DNA of 31,834 nucleotides from Pigoraptor vietnamica. Taxonomy: Eukaryota; Opisthokonta; Filasterea. The translations under genes and the position numbers were made by a program. Positions 10,597-20,997 of this stretch are shown one piece after another. The notes beneath the pieces are model-generated. The model was given only the letters and a program-made list of their open reading frames with translations, had not been told where the DNA came from and searched no databases. Numbering within the stretch: position 1 is the stretch's first letter; each line of letters starts with the position of its first letter. Where the stretch lies: the NCBI GenBank assembly GCA_943704525.1, contig CALSCQ010002000.1:10001-41834 (forward strand), given 5' to 3'.

Positions 10597-11951
10597 ATGT
10601 CGCCGAGGCCGCCGTTTGAAGATGTCAAACGCACTCGTCGCAAGCTGCTATCGACGCGGCGAGGATACGGAGTGCGAAAGGGTCGACCAGAGCTCTTTCT
10701 GACATTTTTGCGCCGGTATGTTTGTTCAGTCTGCATGTTAACAATGGCCGGCGCAGCACATTTGTTGGAGTTGAACTGTAAGTTATTGCCGGTCCTCTCG
10801 CCTCCGGCAATTGAACTGACTCTGTTACCGCTACACAGAATTTTGAATAACGGCGACGAACACGTGGGACACGGCTTTCGCGCAAGGGACCTCATGCGTT
10901 ACTGCCCTTGCAAGCTGCACGTGCGGGTGAACAAGTGCCCAGAACAAGGTACAGTACTGTAACAGTGCGCATCCTTTTGACGGCTCTGCTGTGTCGTCCC
11001 AGTCCCGACACGCCCAAACAGCTGCTGTCAGTGATAGTGGCCGGCAGTAACTGGGGTCATCTATCTAGAGACGAGACATGTATTCCACACGGGACTGACA
11101 CTTTCCGCCTCCCTATTGTGCGTTGCAGTTGCGGCCATTTTGCATTCGATGAAGGAGATCGGGCACTTTGGCGTCCGGATGACTTCGCTCGACAGTCTCG
11201 ACCGGCAGCTGCAGACGTACAAGATGAGCCAAGTGAAGAGCAACTACTTGAGGCCGGAGTGCAAGACGGACAAGTGGACGGTGCGCAACATTAGCCCGCA
11301 ATTCTACAGCGACTCCGGCGATGCCAGCATAGCCGCGCCCGCGCAGGAAGAATTCGCCGAGGCAACAAGAGGCGACTTCGGTGCCGAGATCAGTGATATT
11401 TTGGCCGAGATCTTCCTTCCAGTGAATATGGAGGTGCAATGCTGGCACGATCCACTAGCGTCGACCATGGCATGGTGGGCTGGACACCGTGCGTTCTTGT
11501 CTCGTCCCATTTGTTCCATCGTACGCTAAACTCGTCTTGCTCTGGTCGGCACGCAATGCCATGCAGTGCGAACCAGCCATTGGACGACGCGCCCACGTTC
11601 CTGAACGACGTCGACGCCATCGTGCACCCTGCGAATGCGCCGATGGGCGATTACAGCGGTTCAGACAAGCCCGTGGGCATCCCGGCAGATGTGGCTTGCG
11701 AGATTTCCGTGAGTGGACTGTTTGTTATCGTCTCAATGAGATCTCATCGGCTCGTGCTGTAATGTATGACTCAAATGCCCGCCGTGCAGGACATTCTGAC
11801 CAGACTATGGAACGCATCCCAACGCGACCCCGAGTTCGGCCTACGGCTCCACATCGCGCTGAGTCAACCTTACCCGGAACCGACCAACATGGAACCGACT
11901 TCCGGCGATTCGCTGGCGGCGAAGACTGTCGCCTCGATATGCCGCGCGTGA
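10597..11951 (+). CDS. Unknown protein, multi-exon gene
   Basis: Exons by splice signal and phase: 10597-10715, 10839-10948, 11129-11474, 11567-11708, 11790-11951; 292 aa from the ATG at 10597, or 356 aa from the in-frame ATG at 10405. Donors are GTATGT, GTACAG, GTGGGC and GTGAGT; acceptors ACACAG, GTTGCAG, ATGCAG and GTGCAG. The last three junctions fit in phase without a stop. I recognise no domain. The middle exon carries MKEIGHFGVRMTSLDSLDRQ and an acidic stretch; later parts hold GIPADVACEIS and DILTRLWNASQRDPEFGLRL. No signal peptide or membrane segment is evident. The 5' end is uncertain: an alternative exon ending at a GTAAGT donor (10777/10778) also joins the 10839 acceptor in phase and would give a different N-terminus. 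It ends 191 nt from the convergent PDH gene. Confidence 0.5.
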
Positions 11952-12142
11952 TTGTCCGTCCCCGCTTGTCAGTCCAAGCCGCGTTACCCGCCGTAATAAT
12001 AAGTGTTCGTTTTTTAACTGACTTGCTGGTTGCAGCAACAGACTGGCACAAGGCGTTTGAGGGGAGCTATTGAGATCGGCAAATTTCATCAATCCATACA
12101 TTTGCGGGCCCGGTCACGCACGCGGACGTTTTTTTTCGGCAC

Positions 12143-14775
12143 TTACGCGCTAGGATGGGCGATTGTCCATTGGTCGCACCCGCGCACGGCCGCCGGCGGC
12201 TGCCCGTGATAGACATTCGTGTAGACCTCGGCATCCTCGGGCTCGGGCGACGACTTGGAAAACTCGACGGCCTCGTCCACTTCCTCACGGACCTTGTTCT
12301 CAATCTCCTGCTCGGCGACAACACAAACAAACACGCATATGAGCACGCAGTAGAGGAGGAGCGACACTTGACTAACAGGTCCCCTGCACGAGTGCACGCA
12401 CCTTGAGGTCTTCGGCCGTGGCGAAACCCGCGGCGACGATGCGCTCCTTCAGGCCAGAAATGGGGTCGTTCTGCGAGCGCATCTTTTGGACCTCCTCGCG
12501 TGAGCGATAGCTCGTGCCGGGATCCGACATTGAGTGGCCGCTGAACGGAGATAATTGCAGGTTCGATTCTTGTCAGAAACGCGAGATTTTCGCACGCGCG
12601 ACATGAATTGTATGATCACAAACACAAATCTGAGAGCAGGCACTGAAACGATAAACGACAACAACGGGACGCGGCCTCCAATGAAAATAGATACGAGCGC
12701 AACGACAAGTGAGAGTCATAATAGATGGACAAGGTGAGAGAGGACTCGCCTGTAGCGGTATGTGAGGAACTCGAGAACGATGGGTCCCTTGCCCTTCCTG
12801 CAGTGGTCGGCGGCGAATGCGACGGCCTCGCGAACAGCAAGCACGTCCATGCCGTTGATCTACAATGCAGAGGCAGCTTGAGAAAATGCAATAAACACTC
12901 ACGCGGGCACACGCACACAAACCACTCTTCCCTCGTTCAGAGATACACTCACCCGCCCACCCCCCACGCAGACACACCAAAACATACACATATAAGCAAT
13001 TTCCGTATACAACGGCAGCAAATATAAAAGAATGAGCACACGACCCGCGAGAAAACCACAACGGACCTTGATGCCGGGGATGAAGTCCCCGCGCGAGTAG
13101 TAATCCGTCGACGCCGACGAGCGGTTGATGGCCGTCCCCATGCCGTACTGGTTGTTCTCGCACGCGAAAATGCACGGGAGCTTCCACAGAGCGGCCATGT
13201 TGAAGGCCTCAAAAATCTGTCCCTGGTTGGCCGCACCGTCGCCATACAGCGCAATCGCAACGCCGCCCGTCTGCTGGTACTGGTGGTAGAGCGCAAGGCC
13301 GGCGCCGAGGGGCACCTGGGTTCGAGAGGGGCAAGGCCGTGTCAGTGAAGGCATGGCCATGAGACAGATAGAGTGACAAGTCATTAATCACACAATCGTA
13401 CATCGCGGAATGCAGTATCGCTTATAGACACACAACCCGCAGGTAAGGGAAAAAGAGGGGGGAACGCAAATGTGAGACAACGTATCGCATATTGAGGAAA
13501 ATGCAACGCACCTGGGCGCCGACAATGCCGTTGCCGCCGTAGAACTGCGGCCCATACATGTGCATGGAGCCGCCCTTGCCCTTGGCGCAGCCAGTTCGGC
13601 GGCCTGCGTCCGGGGTGAGGGAATTGAGTTGGCCGCCCGCACGATGGTCGCACACAGAGGGGTCGCACGCTCCCGTATGCTTCGCGCCTTTGTCTCTCTC
13701 ACTCTCACAACTATCGGGCATACAGAATTCCAGCCCACTTCGTCCCCGATCGCAACATGCGCGCACATGCACAGAGACTGTGCGCGCACATACACAGGGA
13801 CACACACGGACACACACGGACACACACAGAGCAAACACAACAGAGACTCACCCGTAAGCTCGGCAAGAATCTCCTTGACCGACACGCCGCGCACGTACGT
13901 GTAGCCGTGCGCGCGGTACGCCGTGATGACGCTGTCCTTCTTCGTGATGGCCGCCTCCATGCCCGTGCACACGCCCTCCTGTCCAGAATACAGGTGGCAG
14001 AAGCCCCGGATGAACTTGGCCTTGTAGAGGTCACCCGCGGCCGTCTCCATGCGGCGGATCACGGCCATCGTCCGGTAGTAATCGAGAAGCTCCTCGCGCG
14101 TCGCATAGCCGTAATTGTTGGGGCCCTCCGTCAGCTTGTGAAGCTTGAAGGGGACCTACGACGTGACACACAGAGAGAGAGAAGGGGGAACGTTGAGGTT
14201 GGGGATGCGCGATTGCATTTTCACCACGTGCGTGAGCGATCGAGAAGTAAACAACAAAAGAAAGGGCTGTGAACGGATGTTAGAGCGGCAACCCACGGGG
14301 AACTCAAACTTCTTGGCCCCGGGTGTGTCCTTGGTCGTCAGTGTACGCGAGAGGACGGCGGCGACAGGCACCTAGCGAAGCAGTGGCAAATTCGAAGGTG
14401 AGTAAAGGGTGCCTAAGGGTATTCAAATGACTTAGAGAGGACAACTGGGAAGAAGCCAACTCGAATAGACACGCGTGCGCACGCACGCACACACAAACAC
14501 ACACACACACACACACACAAACACACACATACACACGCACGCACGCGCGCGCTAAGGCACGAACATTGATTACGTCCGCACTAACGTCACACAAGCACAC
14601 ACAGCGCGCACAATTCACACGCACACGCGCCACACGCAGATACACACGCACGACATACGCACATGTGCACACTACAAAAGAAAAAGTGATCTTGGAAAAT
14701 AAACGACAGCAGCGCACAAACCTGCGTGCGCACAGCGCGAGCGGTCACGCCCACGACAGACAACGATTGCATCAT
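12143..14775 (-). CDS. PDHA: Pyruvate dehydrogenase E1 component, alpha subunit (mitochondrial)
   Basis: Eight exons: 14775-14722, 14371-14297, 14155-13852, 13603-13512, 13315-13067, 12859-12750, 12540-12402, 12307-12143; 395 aa, the usual family length. This subunit binds thiamine diphosphate and decarboxylates pyruvate in the matrix PDH complex. The N-terminus [18 protein letters not shown] looks like a mitochondrial targeting peptide (Arg, Ser, hydroxylated, no acidic residues). Visible family blocks: [53 protein letters not shown], and the ThDP motif GDGAANQG...ENNQYGMGT (GDG at 200-202). The phosphorylation loop reads [20 protein letters not shown] (serines at 298 and 300 match the regulated sites of animal E1-alpha). 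The intron between exons 6 and 7 is a GC-AG intron, forced by reading phase. The first of two adjacent ATGs is taken as start. Confidence 0.95.
13798..13828. repeat. Three 10-bp GGACACACAC units in PDHA intron 3
   Basis: Exact tandem copies of a 10-bp CA-rich unit follow a wider CA/GC-rich stretch from about 13760. They lie inside the intron between PDHA exons 3 and 4, just downstream of the donor at 13851. Confidence 0.8.
14481..14552. repeat. CA microsatellite in PDHA intron 1
   Basis: About 70 nt of nearly pure (CA)n with CG and AAA interruptions, flanked by GCAC runs. It lies in the 350-nt first intron (14721-14372), between the targeting-peptide exon and the mature-protein exons. Confidence 0.9.
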
Positions 14776-15896
14776 CCCCAAAGTACCAAGCACAACAGCG
14801 TGCTCAAACGGAAACAAACACAAACGAGAACAAGTGCTTGTCGCCTTCTCGTGCTTCTTTTTGCGCAACGAGGAGGTATGTGAGCGAGAGGGTTGCGAGT
14901 GCTTGCGTGTGGTGCGTCGTTGTGTGTGGGGTGTAAGGGGACTAAGCGACCCCGTCGGCCAATCAGAATGCACGCCTCATGCGCTGCCCGCAAGTGCGCA
15001 ACCGTCGCTCTCAGAAACGGCGATTGCCTTTCCACACGTCACACATTACGCTTGCACACACACATGCAGAGAGTGACATAAGTGCACTGCAGAGTTATGA
15101 GGCTCTGCGACTACTTTTCTACACTGAAGTTGACGTGGATTTGTTTTCGAGTCCACTGAATTGTATGAGGTGCGCCACGAAAGTGCCCTTTGCGACTGCA
15201 TGTCCATTGTGCTAGTGAGCCCGCAGCAGCTCAACGTTGTCGCGAAGGCCTCTCCGATTGTCCCGCTCTTTCATGTTCTCGCCTTACTCTCAGCTGTTTA
15301 TTGTAGCGGCAAATGTAAATGCAGCCGGACTGGTTCTGCCCAGTGACAATCGAAGGACTGGTCTGACCCCGCACAAGGGCGCTTCTCGATGGCGTGCCGC
15401 TTGGGACGAGCCTATGCTGCCCTTCGCAGCGCAGTTTCTTTTTTCTTTTTTTTTTGGGAAAGTTCGCTAGAAACGATTTCAGCGCACTGCTTTTAGTCGC
15501 AGGTCTGTGCGGACGCCAGTGACTGGCGCGAGGCGGATGGGAAGTGGCGAATTGGTGGCTGGGCATCACTGTTCCCTCTGTTATATGTCGGCGTTGAAAC
15601 TGCGACCGAGAAGGAGCGACAATGGGGCACATTCTCTTGCGCAGTCTGCATGACTGAATAACGCCGAGGAACGAAGGAAACGTGCGCGATGCCGCGCCAA
15701 ACGACAGCGCAGTCCAGACAATATGTCCGGACAACACCAGCTGACACAACAACCAAAGGCTTGCAACAACCGTGAGCTCGCAGTTGTGCTCTTGTTCAAA
15801 AAGACACGTTGTACTCCTACGATTGAGAAGTAGTGCGTGACGTGGCCAACACTTGCTTTCACGCGAGCGCAAAACGGTGTGCGGAGAGAAAGAAGA
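14776..15896. other. Divergent intergenic region between PDHA (-) and membrane protein gene (+)
   Basis: 1.1 kb without a supported gene. It holds the CCAAT box at 14959, a T-rich tract at about 15427-15460 and scattered CA repeats near 15050. Frames of 60-213 codons are present on both strands but overlap each other and show no family motif. Confidence 0.5.
14959..14963 (+). promoter_or_regulatory. CCAAT box, NF-Y-like, in the PDHA upstream region
   Basis: The sequence CGGCCAATCAGA is a full match to the NF-Y consensus (RRCCAATSR). It lies 184 nt upstream of the PDHA ATG, a typical distance, in the spacer shared with the divergent membrane-protein gene. Confidence 0.4.
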
Positions 15897-17269
15897 ATGG
15901 CGTGGACGACTCCCGCGTACGTCCTGCTCGTCGTCGCGACACTTGCGGCGTTTCAGGTGTTCCTAATTGGCTCGGGCTGGATTGCCAACGCACAGCCGCG
16001 CATCGAAAAGTCCGCAAAGACGACGTGCGACGTCTTCCCTCCCATTATGAACAGGATCATGGGCACGTTCGAGGTGTTCTTTCGCGAGAGCGGGGTCGAC
16101 GAGAAGGGCTCGTTCGCGCGCAACGTGTTCAACCAGGGCGTCGCTTTCATCGGTCCCATCCTCGTCTTCGCTGTCGTCGAGACGTCCGCCGCGGGGATTC
16201 GCTTTGCCACTCTCTATCCCTCCTTTGCGCAGTTTGCGAGCTTTGCGCTGACGACGCCCGTCATGTATGGCAGGTTCCAGGGCGCGGGTGCGTACTGTGG
16301 CGTCACTTGTGCGTCCGGGCGTGTGTCACGTCTTCATGTGTGCGCGCTCGTTTCTTTTTTCTTTTCTATATTTTGCTTTGCATTCGTACTGAGAGTGTTT
16401 TGCATGCGAACGTAAGAAGTGCGGAACGTAAATCCGCGCCTGACGCTCACGAAAGGAAGTTATATTGCTGTTCGACGACACGTATTTAGCCCCTTTGTGA
16501 CGTCCTTCGCCGTTTGCCGTTTCCGACCCCATGCCCCCTTCGCGCGTAGTTGCCTCTGCACGCCGTGCGATGCGCATCTCGGTCGCCCGCGTGCTCGTGG
16601 GCGTGATTGCGCTGGCAGGAACCGCGTACGGCCACATGCTGTACTACGACGGCGGCGCGCTCCCCCGTGTCGTCTACCTCGCCATTTTCCTTCTCTGGGG
16701 ATGCGTCGTGCCTGTGCTCACGCTGCCGTTCATCAAGGGTGAGATGAATGTTGTGCTCGCGCGCACTCGCACTCGACAGGAAATGCACGCACGTTCCATT
16801 GTCTCTTTCATACCGACGCCCTCTCTCGCCCACTTTTTGGTTTGAGATTGTCGTGAGACATGTGTAGACCGCAATTGCCTGTCTCCTTCGATTATACTCG
16901 TCACCATTATGCACAACCCCATGCTTTATTGCAGGGCCGAGCTCGTCGTTTGGCCGCCTCGTTCTCGCTCTTCTCTACGCCGCTTCTGGCGCGTATGGCC
17001 ACTACTCTGTCGTCAAGTACGGCGCACCGCTGGACGTTGTCGCGAAGCAATTCTCACCAGCCCTCCTCACGGCAAACTCTCCTCTCGGTTTCCTCACTTC
17101 GGACGTCACCATCACGCTCGTGGCGACCGTCGTCTTCCTCATTTCTCACGCGGGCTTTGTGCTGACGGCGATCGCGCTGGGCGCCTCGGCGTTTGTCGGG
17201 TCGTTCGCACCCCTCGCGGGCGTGTTTGCGCTGCGTGCACTGAAGGAGCCCTCGATCAAGAACGAGTGA
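15897..17269 (+). CDS. Unknown multi-pass membrane protein
   Basis: Three exons: 15897-16287, 16550-16738, 16935-17269; both junctions are phase 1 (donors GTGCGT and GTGAGA, acceptors GCGTAG and TTGCAG); 304 aa. The start MAWTTPAYVLLVVATLA has a good context (AGAATGG), with purine at -3 and G at +4. A frame upstream of it is open but codon-poor. Hydrophobic segments: about residues 6-27, two around FIGPILVFAVVETSAAGIR and FAQFASFALTTPVMYG, two in exon 2 (VLVGVIALAGTAYG and VVYLAIFLLWGCVVPVLTL), and three in exon 3. This suggests seven or eight membrane spans, with a short charged C-terminus KEPSIKNE. The motif AYGH recurs in exons 2 and 3 (GTAYGHMLYY, SGAYGHYSVV), hinting at an internal duplication. 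I do not recognise the family. It ends 228 nt from the convergent protease gene. Confidence 0.7.
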
Positions 17270-17497
17270 TTGGGTTGGGCCTTTGTTTCGTACGTGCACG
17301 CGTCACGTGGTCGCGCGCGTGTGTGCGTGTGCATTCGCGTATGTGTGTACTTCCCAGACTTGTCAACCATCGTTGAGTAATACCAATCTGTAAGCACCAG
17401 CGAACAATGGCAGTTACCATTCTGTTTGCATCTCACGGTTCAACGACGAGAGCAAAGCGGCCGACCTCACTCAGCATATTTAATTTTTTGGGCCTAT
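17270..17497. other. Convergent intergenic spacer
   Basis: 228 nt between the stops of the membrane-protein (+) and protease (-) genes. Both 3' UTRs must lie or overlap here. GT-rich after the plus-strand stop, AT-rich near 17475-17490. No gene seen. Confidence 0.6.
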
Positions 17498-20462
17498 TTA
17501 CAGTGTTGTGCACGCGGCCGTGGCGGGTGCGCCAGAGACAAAGGCGCTGTCGATGCGAGACGGCGTGACGGTTATCTTGACACACGCATGGCCCGGCAGT
17601 TGGTCGATGTCGAGGTAAGTGTTGCGCGTCACCACGGGCGCTCGTTTCAAATTCGGAATGTCAAACTCGACCGTGTACTGCGCGCTCGGTGCCTGTGTGC
17701 GTGCGTGTGTAAGAGTACGTTAGCGAACTGCGCAACGATCAAGACTGCAAGTGCAAGCGAGTAACTGGGAGAAATTTGAACAGTGCGAGGCGCAAAATTG
17801 CGCGCCACACTCACCGCAATGCCCGAGGCGGCGCCCCACGAAACGTGGAGGCTGCTCGCCGTCACAAAGGACGTCCGGAGGTTCGAAACGGACCCGACGG
17901 CTCCGCAGGGCGCGCGCGTCATTTGCACCTCCTTGATGGCGTCGTCCACCTTGCTGCAATCGGCCGATGTCATGCGTACGCTCGTGGGTCCCCACGCGTC
18001 CGCCGCGTTGCCCTTTGTCGTGACCTTGTTCAGCCTCGTGCCGGCCTTCACGAAGTCCTTGCAAGCGAGCGAGAGGCTCGATGCGACGGACGGGTATGTC
18101 GCGAAGCGCTGAAGATACACCGTCTGCACGCGCCATATAATGTGCGCGGCCTTTTGCAGCCCAATGCCGCTCTTGCCGTTGACGCCATCGACCATGAGGG
18201 CATAGGCGCGGTTGAGGACGCCGGCGTTCTCGTGCAAGTCGTCACTGCGCAGAGGACCGGGGGACCTTGTGAGTTGCAGCGTCGCAACCCGATACGTCAG
18301 TCATGTGAACGCGCGAACGTGGCGCGAAATTTCAGCAACACAGGGCTACGAGTGACATGGGAACAGGCAAATTTCACTCCATTGGGTCACCCACACTGAA
18401 TCTGGCTTGCAGATATAATATTTCGACCGCGTCGTGTCGGGCGAGCCCGTGCAGTCCGGACGCAGCATGTCCCGGAGGTACGTCCGACTGAGACCAAAGA
18501 GTCCCTTGACGTCGATCTCTTCGCCGATGTACCAGCGCAGGTTGCCCTTGGTCATGTCGAGCTTCGAGGCGCACTTGGTGGACGTGCGAGGGAGCGTGGA
18601 CGCACCGTCCTCGCCAAACTTGTTCAGCTGATCGACGGTCTGTTGAGATGAAAAGCCAGGAACAATTAGCAGAATTAAAGCGCGGAAGGGACAGAGAGGG
18701 GACATGCCTCGGCTAGGTCTCTGTGTGCCGCAACAGTGGCGCTCACCTCCCCGTGAATGTCTGCGGCGAGTAGCGAGCCGAGCGAAGATGAGGATAAGAG
18801 ATGTTAGCACAAGTAACAGGCAAGATGAGGCCACCCAACATTAAACCAGTCGCTCAACGCACCCGCAAGAGCCTCGCTAATCGCGCCGCTCTGCATTCAA
18901 GTACGGAGGGAAAGAAAGTGAGACAAGTACCGACTCGGGCGTGCGCACAGCCTGCTGAATGATGACAAAAACACACACGTGGCACTACGGACGACCAAGC
19001 AATAAGAACTCCCAATGGAACTCACATCGGACGCGTAGATGAGTCCGCCAAACTTGTTCGAGTACTGGATGTAGCCGTGGCTCCATTCACTGCGAATTCA
19101 GTCGCTAGGCGTCAGACACGCCCGCACCCATGCCCAAAGGTTCAGCGCACGAAAGGCAGTCGCACACTCACTGTGCCACAATGTCATCGGCCACCATGCC
19201 GGGGCAAAAGTACGTCTGCGAGTTGCCGTCGAACCTGCGTTGCAAATAGCACGCTTAGGCCAGAGACGCGCGCAAGAGCAAATTGCATAGTCATAACAAA
19301 TCGAGACGCGCCGGTCCCTCACGGCCCGACGTGCGCCCTGTCGTTTAAATTAAAAAACAGACAGACGGGCGACTTCCCTGCACCCGCTCACTCACCATGA
19401 GTTTGGACATGCCTTGTGGACGCACTTCTTCGTCGATCGCTGGCACTTCCACTGGCTGTCCGCAACACCACCCTGACAGTCCTTGTCGGAAGTGCACGCG
19501 CGCGAAAATTCAAATATCCCAACGCCCATGCCGCTGTCCCGCCCGTCGTACGACCGGTACTTGCCGTTCGTGAGCGACGCAAAGTAATTGTAGGCGTCCT
19601 CGGTCGCCATAAGCGCCGTCTTGAACCCCGCGCGCGTCGGAATGGCATCGCCCTCCTTGTATATCTTCGTCTTGTCCGTCTCGCTGCGGATGCGCCACCC
19701 CGATCGCTTGAGAAGGGCGGGCATGCGCGAGTAAGTCGCAAGCAGATCTCCCGACGCCGCGTCGACGACGACCGTCGCAATTGACCGCGCGTCGCCCGAC
19801 GTGTTGCGCCCGGCGGCCCGCACTTGCACGACGTACGCCAGATGGTCCTTTCCGCCCGCGACGCTTTCCGCAAGACCTTCCCGGAACACGGCGAGCATCA
19901 CAACGGGCACGGCCACCTCCATGCCCGTCTGCGTCGCAACCCAGTCGGCCGCGTCGCTGGCGGCCATCGCACTCGTGACGCGCGGCACCGTCGTCTCCAG
20001 ACTGATGTCACCGAGGAAAAGCCCGTTCACCGACCGCAGCCCAAAGTCGGGGTCCAGGTGCAGGCTCACGTCGCCCCCGAACACAGGGATCGACATGTGC
20101 TCCTGCGCCATGTGCACATGCACAAACCCGAGCTCGTCCGTGTCGATCGACACGATCTTGAGTTCGTGGCGATTCGCGTTCGTGAGCCCAAAAGCAGCGC
20201 CGTACTCAGACATGACAAATCGCCCAACGGCCTCTTCCGGCGTCATCGCCGCGCGTTGTCCGAGGTGCCTGTCCTCGTGGGCAAACTCTAGAGCCGTTGC
20301 TGCGCCAGTGGCCCCGTGGAACGCCGACGCAATCTCCGCATCAGGTTCACCCCAAGTGGCTGCGTGACGGCTCCGCACCGACTTGAACGCGTCGAGAGCG
20401 TCAGAACGGACGCCCGCGACGGTCAGCGCGACCATGAGCAGGGCGAGCCACGCGCGCGCCAT
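17498..20462 (-). CDS. Secreted M4-family (thermolysin-like) metalloprotease with FN3-like tail
   Basis: Eight exons: 20462-19396, 19234-19172, 19089-19026, 18890-18863, 18760-18747, 18639-18395, 18244-17815, 17701-17498; 704 aa. Signal peptide MARAWLALLMVALTVAGVRS, then a propeptide with the FTP/PepSY pattern typical of M4 zymogens (for example MSIPVFGGDVSLHLDPDFGL). The catalytic part has the zinc motif HEWSH (377-381), third ligand E404 in SGAISEALAD, and the later LHENAGVLNRAYALMVDG block with H498, matching the thermolysin His231 region. A Cys-rich insert (CTSDKDCQGG...CQRSTKKCVHKACP) precedes the active site. The last about 100 residues (SLHVSWGAASG...YTVEFDIPN...VKITVTPSRID) read as a fibronectin type III-like fold. 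The zinc site is spread over exons 2 to 5; exon 5 is only 14 nt. It would act outside the cell or in a lysosome-like compartment. M4 enzymes are mainly bacterial, so old transfer is possible, but the seven introns show full domestication. Confidence 0.9.
18747..18760 (-). other. 14-nt microexon of the M4 protease gene
   Basis: Acceptor CCGCAG before 18760 and donor GTGAGC after 18747 bracket 14 nt that, with the last G of exon 4, encode DIHGE. This completes the EALADIHGE block, equivalent to the N-E-x-x-S-D-I-F-G block of bacterial M4 enzymes. Skipping it would shift the frame and lose the Asp after the third zinc ligand. Confidence 0.8.
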
Positions 20463-20997
20463 CTCTTTGCGGGTACGGCCGAGTGAGAGAGATAGAGAGA
20501 GAGAGAGAGAGACGGAGAGAGTCACAACAGTCGCAACGTCCTCTCCCGAAGTGTCTTCTGCGTGAGAGGCTAATAAGCAGAAGCACACTCACGCACTGCT
20601 CTTTTCGGCAGCGCGAAGTCGTGCGCACTCGTGCGTGCGTGCGTGCGTGCGTGCATGTGTATCTCTTACCCCCATTGATTCCCCTGCGTAAATCGCCGGT
20701 GTGGCGTTGCGTTGTCCAGCAACGGAATCGCGCAGTTGACCAAATCAGGCAAGTGGACACGATCCCAGACGGGGGAAAACCCAACGGACAAAACAAAGAC
20801 GCATACGCACCACACACACACACACACACACACACACTCTCTCTCTCTCTCTCTCTCTCTCGCGCTCTTCCACGCACAGTCACATAGCTACAGGCACACA
20901 ACACATCGTCGCACGTCACAAAACAATGCAGTCAAACCGAAAACCACACAAACGGTGCTATCGCATATACCCTTTAATAGTCCAACTCTTTCGTTGA
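20463..20997. repeat. Intergenic spacer with GA, TGCG and CA/CT microsatellites
   Basis: 535 nt between kinesin stop and protease start. GA tract at 20483-20520 (a CT-rich 5' leader on the protease strand, 20-60 nt before its ATG), six GTGC units at 20631-20654, (CA)13 at 20811-20836 passing straight into (CT)12 at 20837-20861. An ATTAAA about 20 nt past the kinesin stop (20978-20973) may serve as poly(A) signal. No gene seen. Confidence 0.75.

Noticed and set aside
14979-15215. Frame ending in a CxxC-x10-CxxC pattern, like a zinc ribbon
   Set aside because: The rest of the 78-codon frame has no coherent sequence, the pattern is at its very end, and it lies in the divergent promoter region. 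Judged chance.
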